Shown: in pieces, positions 17,142 to 25,600 of the stretch | How positions within the stretch are numbered: the first letter of the stretch is position 1 | Layout of the letters: each line of letters starts with the position of its first letter | Origin: an uncultured Duncaniella sp. | GTDB taxonomy: Bacteria; Bacteroidota; Bacteroidia; Bacteroidales; Muribaculaceae | Reading direction: 5' to 3' | NCBI GenBank assembly: GCA_910578515.1 | Contig: CAJTQR010000001.1 | Coordinates: forward strand, 124,001-188,000 | Length of the DNA: 64,000 nucleotides | Notes under the pieces: model-generated | Database searches by the model: none | Seen by the model: the letters and a program-made list of their open reading frames with translations, nothing else | Told to the model about the DNA's origin: nothing | Position numbers and translations under genes: made by a program

Positions 17142-17327
17142 TGTCTATATAGTTGAAGGCTATAGAGTTAGGTCAATCTATTTCCGTCCAACCCCTGTAC
17201 ACTTTGGGGGTCAAATAAGCAGTGTCGACTTTGAGTCAATTAAAAATGTATACGTTCTGTCATTTGCAAATCGAGGTATCTCTGATTAGAAAACTTTGCA
17301 TTGTTAATTGATTTAAAAAATTGTTAA

Positions 17328-18590
17328 ATGATTACAGCTAATTATCAGACGTTTGGAAACAAAGGATTTCAATTGAGATTGCGGCTCTACTAGAGCGGAG
17401 AAACGAAGTTTGTTAATGTGACAAAGTTCCTTAAGGGGGACTTGAAAAAGCAGCACTGGAACCAAAGCAAGCAGCTTTTTACGCCAAGCTGTCCCTATCG
17501 TGATGATAACAATGATATCCTTGCTCTCATCAAACAGAAATATCATGAGTATTCTGTGAATTGGGTGGGAAGTATCGCAGGGATGCTTGCGTCAATGGAT
17601 GAGCGGGAATCGGTCGAGACCAATGGGTTGTCTTTGTCCGGTTTTATTCACCATGTCATAGCAAAACTTCAATCTAACAAACATGCTGACGGCTCACCAA
17701 AATGTAGCCATGAGGCTTATGAAAAATGCGAAAAGCGCCTTCAGGAATACTGCGCGAGTAAAAAAATCAAATATCAGAAACTCATGATTACCGACCTCAC
17801 GCCAGGTTTCGTGAATGATGTTTTTTCATGGATTAATAAGAGCCGAAAAGGTAAGGGGATGGGTTATGTATCTCCCATGCTTCATTCTCTCATCACAAAA
17901 GCTGAGAAGGCGGGATTGTTAAAGCTTGATGATTTTAGAAACTGCCAGTGGTGGAAGAAAAAATCAGGAAGTAGTCAGAAGAATCGCACTTTGACTGATG
18001 AACAATGCCGGAAGCTCGCCACCCTTGACTTGTGGAGTATATCAAAATCACGTCACAATGAGTTATACAGGGATTTTTGCCTCTTTCTGCTTTATACCGG
18101 TCAATCTCCATGTGACGCTATATCTCTAAAATACTCTGACATAAAACAGATACATGGGGTAAGTCATTTTGTTTTTAATAGGCGTAAGATTGCAGAGAAA
18201 CAGGCGGTGCCATGTTGTGTGCCCATAAATGCCGAGATGGACAGAATTATGCTGAGATGGAGGCGACGTGCTAAGGATGGATATGTATTCCCGATACGTA
18301 CCAAAAGTAAGGTTCAAGAGCAGCAGACTGAGAATGGGGATATAAAGCATTTTGTGGGCCGATTAAATCATTGGTTAAAAAAGGTAGGGGACGCTTTAGG
18401 TTATGATTTTCATCTTCGCACATACACATTCAGACATACAGCTATAACAAGATATGTCAGTAGAAATGTTCCTATTATGTATCTGAGCAATATGATGGGC
18501 ACAAGTGTTGAGAATATTGAAAAGATATATTACGACAACCATGCCGATATTGCAAGCAGAAACAAGCTTTTAACAGCTATGAGTTTTTAA
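17328..18590 (+). pseudogene. Tyrosine recombinase (IntDOT-like integrase) with in-frame amber codon in its N-terminal arm-binding domain
   Basis: A site-specific recombinase of the kind carried by Bacteroidota mobile elements. From the ATG at 17328 the frame reads 21 codons ending LRLRLY, then TAG at 17391-17393, then SGETKFVN and on in the same frame to 18590. The two pieces together look like the usual arm-type DNA-binding start of these integrases, so the TAG appears to be a nonsense mutation. A GTG at 17418 could give a shortened 390-residue protein. In that numbering the core-binding domain is about 65-180 and the catalytic domain 190-390. RHT is at 339-341 and the nucleophile Tyr at 371 or 372. 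The position of catalytic Arg I is Ser230 (TGQSPCD), as in IntDOT. No cargo genes are seen; this is probably a remnant between two tRNA genes. Confidence 0.8.
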
Positions 18591-18640
18591 TAAAATAATA
18601 GAGGCTGTCTAAACTTGTTAGACAGCCTCGTTATTTTATT
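18589..18640. terminator. Bidirectional terminator between integrase and tRNA-Glu
   Basis: A 12-bp perfect stem (18601-18612 and 18618-18629) is extended outwards by complementary A- and T-rich tracts (18589-18598 with 18631-18640). It can stop the integrase transcript from the left and the tRNA-Glu transcript from the right. Confidence 0.88.
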
Positions 18641-18641
18641 G

Positions 18642-18714
18642 TAGCGAATCCGGGAATCGAACCCGGGTCTCCACCGTGAGAGGGTGGCGTGCTAGGCCAC
18701 TACACTAAATCGCC
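18642..18714 (-). tRNA. tRNA-Glu (anticodon CTC)
   Basis: On the minus strand a 73-nt cloverleaf with D arm GTG...CAC, anticodon stem CCACC/GGTGG, loop CTCTCAC (anticodon CTC, reading GAG) and T arm CCGGG-TTCGATT-CCCGG. The acceptor is GGCGATT against ATTCGCT with A73. This gives a G1-U72 pair, as I recall for Bacteroidota tRNA-Glu, but a U-U mismatch at pair 6-67. The seven bases just upstream (AGCGAAT) would pair perfectly with the 3' acceptor strand. CCA is not encoded. Confidence 0.9.
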
Positions 18715-18754
18715 ATTCGCTACTTTTTGAGAGCCTCATCTCTCATTTGCGCTG

Positions 18755-18785
18755 CAAAGTTAAGACGATATATTTGATTATACAA
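18755..18785 (-). promoter_or_regulatory. Promoter of tRNA-Glu
   Basis: On the minus strand, TTG (18785-18783), a 20-bp spacer and TAACTTTG (18762-18755) form a full Bacteroidota promoter about 40 bp before the tRNA. Confidence 0.8.
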
Positions 18786-18874
18786 GCTTAGAATGCTGTT
18801 TTAACTAAAATTTAACACTTGAAGCAGTTGACTTAATTTCAATATTATTGTAACATCAAAAATTCGCAATGTTA

Positions 18875-18906
18875 TTTGGATAATTAAACGAAATGGATTA
18901 ATTTTG
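18875..18906 (+). promoter_or_regulatory. Promoter of putative structured RNA
   Basis: TTTG at 18875-18878, a 20-bp spacer and TAATTTTG at 18899-18906. No credible protein-coding gene follows on this strand; instead a self-complementary transcript does. Expected start is near 18911. Confidence 0.75.
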
Positions 18907-18910
18907 TGTT

Positions 18911-19121
18911 ATAAAATTAAAGCAAACGGTATTCTACCACATCAGAGCACGATTGGGAAACTCATCAATTTTATATGAAATACCGAGACAAGCTTAGTCG
19001 TCCAATGGCGGGCCTCAAACCTCTTCGGAGGAAGGTTTCATACCCGGAGGATTACAAAGGTCGGCGAGCACTCAAATCCTGTCATACGGAGTTTCATCAT
19101 CTTTCTCTGATGTGGTTTTTA
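18911..19121 (+). ncRNA. Putative structured non-coding RNA, possibly 6S-like
   Basis: An intergenic transcript of about 180-210 nt is predicted from its own promoter to a T tract at 19116-19120. Its ends pair: 18936-18947 with 19105-19116 (12 bp). After a symmetric 9x9 internal loop, 18957-18963 pairs with 19089-19095 (7 bp). Further in, CGGG (19009-19012) pairs with CCCG (19043-19046) and AAACC with GGTTT around a TTCG loop. A side hairpin AGGATT/AATCCT (19048-19053, 19075-19080) lies on the 3' strand. A long closing stem, central bubble and terminal stem-loop recall 6S RNA, but I do not recognise the primary sequence. It runs convergently into the FKBP gene. Confidence 0.6.
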
Positions 19122-19137
19122 TGTATCCTAATAAAAA

Positions 19138-19536
19138 TTAAGAAATGCCAAGTAGCTCAATTTCAAATATTAACGTTGAGCCGCCAGGGATGTCAGGCTG
19201 ATTTAATCTACCATACGCTTGCTCGGCGGGAATGTATATTTCCCACTTATCACCTACATGCATTTTCTGTAAAGCTATAATCCATCCCGGAATTAATTCC
19301 CTGAGACGGAATGCTGGTGCGACACCACCGCGACTGCTGTCAAAAATCTTGCCGTTGATGGTTTTGCCAATGTAATGGACAACTATCACGCTACTGCGAT
19401 TAGGTGTCGGACTGTCAGTCTTGCCTGTTTTCAATACTTTGTAATAGACTCCTTTGTCAAGAGCCATAACTCCATCCTCGCATGATTTCTCTTGTAACCA
19501 TGCTTTGTTTTTTTGAATATATTCTATTTTTGCCAT
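19138..19536 (-). CDS. FKBP-type peptidyl-prolyl cis-trans isomerase
   Basis: A 132-residue single-domain FKBP that speeds proline isomerisation during protein folding. The typical core is visible: VIVVHYIGKTINGKIFDSS (about 50-68), IPGWIIALQKMHVGDKWEIYIPAEQAYG (82-109) and the last strand STLIFEIELLGI. There is no signal peptide, so it is probably cytoplasmic, unlike many Bacteroidales FKBPs that are exported. A long untranslated leader is implied by the promoter at 19669-19700. Confidence 0.9.
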   Translation of the reverse strand: MAKIEYIQKNKAWLQEKSCEDGVMALDKGVYYKVLKTGKTDSPTPNRSSVIVVHYIGKTINGKIFDSSRGGVAPAFRLRELIPGWIIALQKMHVGDKWEIYIPAEQAYGRLNQPDIPGGSTLIFEIELLGIS

Positions 19537-19668
19537 AATATAATAATACGTGAATTATTTGAAATGGAATCCTATATAACACTATGATTCGTCATATTGT
19601 ATCTATCTGATTAGTGCAGTGGATTCTATTTCGAACTGTTGATAGGAGAGGGCAATATTCTTTCATTG

Positions 19669-19700
19669 CAAAAATAATAAATTCAATCGAGCTGAACAAA
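19669..19700 (-). promoter_or_regulatory. Candidate promoter of FKBP gene
   Basis: On the minus strand, TTTG (19700-19697), a 20-bp spacer and TATTTTTG (19676-19669). This would give a leader of about 125 nt before the ATG at 19536, longer than usual. Confidence 0.5.
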
Positions 19701-19777
19701 ATTCACAAACCAAACCTTACTTACGGCTGTTAATTAATAAAATAATGAGATTAAGCGGGTAATTATAGAATAATTAT

Positions 19778-19785
19778 TACCTTTG
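19778..19785 (+). promoter_or_regulatory. -7 element for rsfS-ftsH
   Basis: TACCTTTG matches TAnnTTTG, 57 bp before the ATG of rsfS. The -33 region is weak. The rest of the 19537-19842 gap shows no gene. Confidence 0.5.
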
Positions 19786-19842
19786 TATCTTAATTTATCA
19801 CATTATTAAGAGTAATATAAAAAGTTTCAACATAGAATATTC

Positions 19843-20205
19843 ATGACTGAACCCCAAAATGAGATTCTTCCCTTGATTATTGAAGGGATTCGTGAAAGAA
19901 AAGGCAAAAATATAACTACGGTGGATATGAGTGACCTCGACACCGCAGCAGCTCGTCGTTTTGTAATTTGTGAAGGCACATCAACCCAACATGTGTCGGC
20001 TGTAGCTGATAGTGTAAGGGAATATTTGCTTGAACACGCGAAAGTCAAGCCTTACAATTATGATGGCTATGGAAATTCTCAATGGATTGTGATTGATTAC
20101 GGTGATACGCTTGTGCACGTATTTCTTCCTCAGACCCGCCAGCTCTATGATTTGGAGGGGCTATGGAGCGATGCTGTAATTACCGACTATCCTGACGAGG
20201 ATTGA
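19843..20205 (+). CDS. rsfS: Ribosomal silencing factor RsfS
   Basis: A 120-residue RsfS/Iojap protein that binds ribosomal protein uL14 and blocks subunit joining under nutrient limitation. The family hallmarks DLDTAAARRFVICEGTST, the YDGYGNSQWIVIDYGDTLVHVF segment (about 72-94) and RQLYDLEGLW near the end are clear. It is followed 57 bp later by ftsH, an order I recall as common in Bacteroidales. Confidence 0.95.
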   Translation: MTEPQNEILPLIIEGIRERKGKNITTVDMSDLDTAAARRFVICEGTSTQHVSAVADSVREYLLEHAKVKPYNYDGYGNSQWIVIDYGDTLVHVFLPQTRQLYDLEGLWSDAVITDYPDED

Positions 20206-20231
20206 CAGATAAAATAGAATGATTAATCTTC

Positions 20232-20247
20232 GGTGCCATTGGCACCG
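20232..20247 (+). other. Intercistronic hairpin between rsfS and ftsH
   Basis: CGGTGCC-ATT-GGCACCG can form a 7-bp stem with a 3-base loop, 16 bp before the ftsH ATG. It has no T tract, so it is not a terminator; it could affect mRNA stability or translation initiation. A GTG at 20233 within it is therefore an unlikely start. Confidence 0.45.
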
Positions 20248-20262
20248 GTAAAGAACGATAAA

Positions 20263-22374
20263 ATGGATTCACCACTCAATCAAAATCCGAAAAAGAAAGG
20301 AGGCATCAAGTTCAGCATGTACTGGGCTTATGCCATCATTATAGTTTTTCTTTTGGGAATGTTGTATATTGATGACAATTCCCTAAGTAAGGATGTAAGT
20401 TTTACCAAGTTTGAGGAATATGTAGGTACTGGGGGAGTAGACAAGATAACAGTCTTTACCAATACCAACCGTGCTGAGGCTGTATTGTCTGACTCTCTTG
20501 CCAGAAATGTATTCCATGAAAGCCAGTACCAATCAGGAAAAGGAACTGTAGCTAAAATAGAGACCGATATACCTTCGGCAGATAAGCTTCAGGACCAGAT
20601 TGACGTATGGCGTCAGGAAGGAAAGTTTAACGGAGAAGTCAATTATGAGAAATCGTCCGATTATTCTACTTTGTTTTGGACCTTTGGACCAATTATTCTT
20701 CTCGTGGGCTTTTGGTTTATAATGATGCGCAGAATGTCGGGTGGTGCCAATGGTGGCGGTCCTGGGGGAGTGTTTAATGTAGGTAAATCAAAGGCTAAGG
20801 TATTTGATAAGGGAGAAGGCACTAATGTTACATTCAAGGATGTAGCCGGATTGTCTGAGGCTAAGACTGAAATTCGTGAAATTGTGGAATTCTTACGTAA
20901 TCCGCAGCGTTACACTGATTTGGGTGGTAAGATACCTAAGGGAGCGCTCCTTGTAGGACCTCCTGGAACCGGTAAGACTTTATTGGCTAAAGCTGTTGCT
21001 GGAGAGGCTAATGTGCCATTTTTCTCAATGTCAGGTTCTGACTTTGTGGAAATGTTTGTGGGTGTTGGAGCATCACGAGTGCGCGACTTGTTCCGTCAGG
21101 CAAAGGAGAAAGCTCCTTGTATAGTGTTTATAGATGAAATAGATGCTGTCGGTCGTGCTCGTGGCAAAAATCCCAATATGGGTGCTAACGATGAGCGCGA
21201 GAACACCCTCAACCAGTTGCTTACAGAAATGGATGGTTTCGGAACAAATAGCGGTGTGATTATACTTGCCGCCACTAACCGAGCTGATATTCTTGACAAG
21301 GCCCTTATGCGAGCCGGTCGTTTTGACCGACAGATTAATGTGGACCTTCCTGAACTTAAGGACCGCATGGAGATATTTGACGTTCATTTGCGCAGAATTA
21401 AGACAGATGACACTGTGGATGTTGACCTGATGGCTCGACAGACTGCCGGATTCTCTGGTGCTGATATTGCAAATGTCTGCAATGAAGCAGCTCTAATTGC
21501 AGCCCGCAACAATAAAAAGAGTGTGGACCGCGAGAGTTTCATGGCAGCAATCGACCGTATTATCGGCGGTTTGGAGCATAGTTCAAAGATTATTTCAGAT
21601 GATGAGAAGAGAGCTATTGCTATCCATGAAGCCGGTCATGCGACTGTGTCATGGTTCCTTGAGTATTCTAACGAGATGGTAAAGGTGTCAATTGTACCTC
21701 GTGGTATGGCTCTTGGTGCTGCCTGGTACATGCCTGAGGAGCGTCAGATTACACCATTACAAGCTCTTCTTGACCAGATATGTATGACTCTGGGTGGTCG
21801 TGCTGCCGAAGAACTTACGTTTGGGCAGGTATCAACCGGAGCATTGAATGATTTGGAGAAGGTTACAAAGATGGCTTATGCGATTGTAGTATATTATGGT
21901 ATGAGTGAAAAGCTTCCTAACGTATGCTACTACGACTCTACTGGCAATAGCTATGGTTTCTCAAAGCCTTATGGCGGAGAGCGGGCTAAACAGATTGATG
22001 ATGAAGTATCGCGCATCATAGCCGAACAATATGAACGAGCCAAACAAATCCTTACTGAGCATAAGGAAGGTCATGGTAAACTTGCTGAGACTCTTCTTTC
22101 AAAGGAGGTTATGTATGCAGAAGACCTTGTGGCTATTTTCGGTAAACGTAAATGGCGTTCACGGACCGAGGAGATTCTTGAGCTTCAGGCTAAACGCGAT
22201 GCCAAGCGTCTTGCTGAGGCTAAGAATTCCGATAATAATGATGGGAATTCACAATCTACTGATGAAACTCAAGCAGTTGAAGCACCCGGTGTTAAGGTTG
22301 AAGAACAATCCGAAAAAACTGATGAGCAGAATAATAATTCTCCAACTCCACCACCATTCGTACCAAAAGAATAA
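20263..22374 (+). CDS. ftsH: ATP-dependent zinc metalloprotease FtsH
   Basis: A 703-residue membrane AAA+ protease that degrades unassembled membrane and regulatory proteins. Order: cytoplasmic start, membrane segment 1 (about 20-36), periplasmic domain, membrane segment 2 (about 135-155), and an AAA domain. The AAA domain has Walker A GPPGTGKT (232-239), Walker B VFIDEID and the second region of homology ATNRADILDKALMRAGRFDR. Then the M41 protease follows with HEAGH (455-459). The C-terminal tail is low-complexity, acidic and Pro/Asn-rich, ending PPPFVPKE. The ATG at 20263 is chosen because the upstream GTG sits in a hairpin. A terminator follows. Confidence 0.97.
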   Translation: MDSPLNQNPKKKGGIKFSMYWAYAIIIVFLLGMLYIDDNSLSKDVSFTKFEEYVGTGGVDKITVFTNTNRAEAVLSDSLARNVFHESQYQSGKGTVAKIETDIPSADKLQDQIDVWRQEGKFNGEVNYEKSSDYSTLFWTFGPIILLVGFWFIMMRRMSGGANGGGPGGVFNVGKSKAKVFDKGEGTNVTFKDVAGLSEAKTEIREIVEFLRNPQRYTDLGGKIPKGALLVGPPGTGKTLLAKAVAGEANVPFFSMSGSDFVEMFVGVGASRVRDLFRQAKEKAPCIVFIDEIDAVGRARGKNPNMGANDERENTLNQLLTEMDGFGTNSGVIILAATNRADILDKALMRAGRFDRQINVDLPELKDRMEIFDVHLRRIKTDDTVDVDLMARQTAGFSGADIANVCNEAALIAARNNKKSVDRESFMAAIDRIIGGLEHSSKIISDDEKRAIAIHEAGHATVSWFLEYSNEMVKVSIVPRGMALGAAWYMPEERQITPLQALLDQICMTLGGRAAEELTFGQVSTGALNDLEKVTKMAYAIVVYYGMSEKLPNVCYYDSTGNSYGFSKPYGGERAKQIDDEVSRIIAEQYERAKQILTEHKEGHGKLAETLLSKEVMYAEDLVAIFGKRKWRSRTEEILELQAKRDAKRLAEAKNSDNNDGNSQSTDETQAVEAPGVKVEEQSEKTDEQNNNSPTPPPFVPKE

Positions 22375-22393
22375 TTTCTTAAGTTAACGATAG

Positions 22394-22431
22394 AAAGCGA
22401 CCGTCTTGGAAAGAACCCTGGCGGTCGCTTT
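22394..22431 (+). terminator. Terminator after ftsH
   Basis: A 10-bp perfect GC-rich stem (22394-22403 and 22422-22431) followed by a short T run. Confidence 0.85.
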
Positions 22432-22521
22432 TGTGTATGTATGAGACTATGTGTAGATATTAGCAAAAGTAGAATGTCCTATATATCTATAAGATGGATT
22501 GGGGTAGAGTTACAATAAAGA

Positions 22522-22552
22522 GAGAGGAATAGTTACGGCGACCATTCCTCTC
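22522..22552 (-). terminator. Hairpin downstream of the pyruvate:ferredoxin oxidoreductase gene
   Basis: GAGAGGAAT (22522-22530) and ATTCCTCTC (22544-22552) form a 9-bp stem about 100 bp past the stop on the minus strand. The T tract after it is weak, so termination is only suggested. The remainder of 22432-22649 holds no gene that I can see. Confidence 0.5.
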
Positions 22553-22649
22553 CCGGCTTCAAAATCAACGTCAAAACTATTGTTATGTAGCGCCGTATGT
22601 TTTAATATAAGTCATATAATTAAGTATTATCACTTTGATTACAATAGTA

Positions 22650-25600
22650 TCAGTTCATTAGTTTCCGCAATCTCTCTTGAACAGCGTCACAATCCTTTTG
22701 AAGTTCTGGCTGAAGTATGCCCGCTTCATGTATATCTACCATTTTGAGGTCAGCGTAACGGTCTTCATTATTAATGTAGTCGCCAACTTCATTTACAGGT
22801 TCAGGATTGGGATATTGAGGAGAAGTAGTTGCTGGTTCGGAACCATTTGTGCCGCTATTGTCAGTACCGGGAATTACCAGGTCAATAGAAAGAGGATTCT
22901 CGCCGTGCATTGCTGCCTCTGGATTGTAGCGGTAGAGATTCCAATAACCGGCTTCTACAGCTCGGCGTTCTTCTACGATTGAGTGTCCGAGTCCAGGACG
23001 GATACCATGATTGATGCAGGGACAGTAGGCTATTACTATAGCCGGTCCCGGATAACGTTCAGCTTCCACCAATGCATTGATAGCCTGTTGGTAATTAGCC
23101 CCCAGTGCGATTGATGCTACATAAACATTACCGTAGCTCATTAGCATTTCCCCTAAATTCTTTTTGGGTGTACGCTTTCCATCAGGTGAGTATTTAGCCA
23201 CAGCGCTACGAGGTGTTGCTTTGGATGTTTGTCCACCTGTATTAGAGTAACATTCGGTATCCATTACCAGTATTTTAATAGGAGCACCAGATGCTAATAC
23301 ATGGTCGAGTCCACCGAAATCAATATCATAAGCCCATCCGTCGCCACCAATAGCCCACACCGTTTTTTTAACAAGCATATCAGCCATGGATAAAAGCTCG
23401 GTGTAAAGAGGATTTGAATCTTTAACAGGTGTTATCATCGATATGAGCTGTGCTGCTGTATTTTTTGATTGCTCGATTGAATCGCGCTCAGAATAGAGAG
23501 CCTCTAATGGAGCTTTCAGATAGGGGAGGGTGTCAGGACTGTCAATAAGTTTCTTGACAAGTTCCATGGCACGTTTGCGACGGTGAATGACCGATATAAG
23601 CATACCATACCCATACTCCGCATTATCTTCAAATAGAGAATTGCCCCACGCCGGACCTTTACCAAGAGAATCTGTGCAATATGCGTTTGATGGATAATTC
23701 GCGCCCCAGATGGAGCTGCATCCAGTCGCGTTTGCAATAATCATATTTGAGCCGAATAACTGTGTCAATAATTTTACGTATGGAGTCTCTCCACAACCTG
23801 CGCAAGCACCGGAGAATTCAAGGTAAGGCTGTTGTAGTTGAGAGCCGTTTACAGTTTCAACCGGAATCAGATTACGTTTCAGAGTTACATTTTCTTTCGT
23901 CCATTCAAGCATAGGAAGTTCCTCCGTAAGAACTTCATCCAGAGGTGTCATTGTCAGCGCATGTCCTGGACATATAATTGAACATGATGAGCATCCAAGA
24001 CAGTCTTCAGGATAATTCTGAATATGGAACAGATAGCCTTCAAGCTCAGGCGCACCATGTGCTGGTTTCATCTTGAAGCCTTCTGGCGCTTTGGCGGCTT
24101 CTTCTTTGGAAAGAATAAATGGTCGGATTGCAGCATGAGGGCATACCAATGAGCATTCAGTGCATTCTACGCACTTGTCCACATCCCATACGGGCACACG
24201 GGTTGCAATTCGTCGGTGCTCGTATGCGGTAGTTCCCATAGGCATTGTTCCGTCAGGTGTCAATGCTGACACAGGTATAGAGTCTCCCTCACCATGTATA
24301 CATGGAGTGTGAATCTTCTCTATGAAATATTTTAGTTGTGGGGTAGCGTATTTAATATCCCTTTTGATGGAAACATCGGGCGTAGTACACCAACCATCCA
24401 CAGAATTATAGTCAATCTCTTCAATTGCTCCGACAGCCATTGATATAGCCTTAAGGTTCTTTTCTACCACGTCACCTCCTTCGTGCATATATGTATCACG
24501 AATTTTGGTTTTAAGAGCAGTGTACGCGGGTTCAAACGGTACCAATTTGCTTAGATATAGGAACACTGTTTCCATGGGCATATTGATTCGTGGTAGCAAT
24601 CCAACCTGCGATGCTATTTTGTCAGCATCAATGTTGTAGAATTTCAATTTCTTTGATGCTATTTCTTGTCTCATTTTCAGCGGGAGCCGTGTCAGCATCT
24701 GCTGTGCGTTCCAAGGAGAATTGAGTACAAATATACCTCCATTTTTTACCTTTTCTACCATTGAGAAGCGATTGACATATGATGCTTTATGACATGCGAC
24801 ATAGTCAGCCTCTTCAATGGAATAAGCTGAAGTAATAGGCTGCTTACCGATTCTTAATTGTGAAATCGTGTAGCCGCCGGACTTTTTTGCAGAATAACTG
24901 AAATATGCTTGTGCATAGAGTGAGGCATTATCGCCGAGTATTCCTGCGACCTGCTTTGTTCCGCCAACAGTGCCGTCGTTTCCGATGGCGTAAAATATAC
25001 CTTGGTAAGTGCCGGCTGAAGCGTTGGTATCGATTTTTTCATTGATATTAAGCGACAGGTGGGTTACATCGTCGTTTATGCCGACAGTAAATGTTGTCTT
25101 AGGTGATTCAGACGCCATTTCATCGAAGATAGCCTTTACCATTGATGGATTGAAGTCCTTGCTCGACAGTCCATAGCGACCACCTATTACCAGAGGCTTG
25201 GCTTCTGTTATCCCTGCCACAGCGGAAATCACATCAAGACACAGAGGGTCATGTTGTGCTCCGGGTTCCTTTGTCCTATCCATTGCGGCGATGACTTTTG
25301 TGGTTTTGGGAAGAGCTTTTATCAATTCGTTGGCTGGGAACGGACGGTAAAGTCTGACCTTTATGACACCAGTTTTATATCCTTTCACCTTGTTTAGGTA
25401 ATCCACAGTTTCGCTGACTACATCAGCTCCTGACCCCATAATTATAATTACATATTCAGCATCAGATGCCCCATGATAATCAACCAGATGATACTGGCGA
25501 CCGGTAGCTTCCGCTACTTTATCCATAGCCGACTGAACTATGGAAGGAAAGGCGTCATAGAACTTGTTGGCTGCTTCTCGGTTCTGGAAATATACATCCG

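Noticed and set aside
17198..17208. CTnDOT-type attachment core (GTAnnTTTGC)
   Set aside because: The sequence GTACACTTTGG has one extra base and lacks the final C, so it is not a real match.
17095..17289. Possible 64-residue coding frame after tRNA-Gln
   Set aside because: It overlaps the tRNA terminator, has no promoter or family features, and its composition is not gene-like.
17020..18721. A complete integrated element between the two tRNA genes
   Set aside because: No duplicated tRNA 3' end and no cargo genes are visible; only the interrupted integrase is present.
18975..19280. Possible 101-residue coding frame on the plus strand
   Set aside because: It lies across the predicted structured RNA and then antisense to the FKBP gene; no domain is visible.
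20232..20247. Terminator between rsfS and ftsH
   Set aside because: The stem is short and no T tract follows; co-transcription seems more likely.
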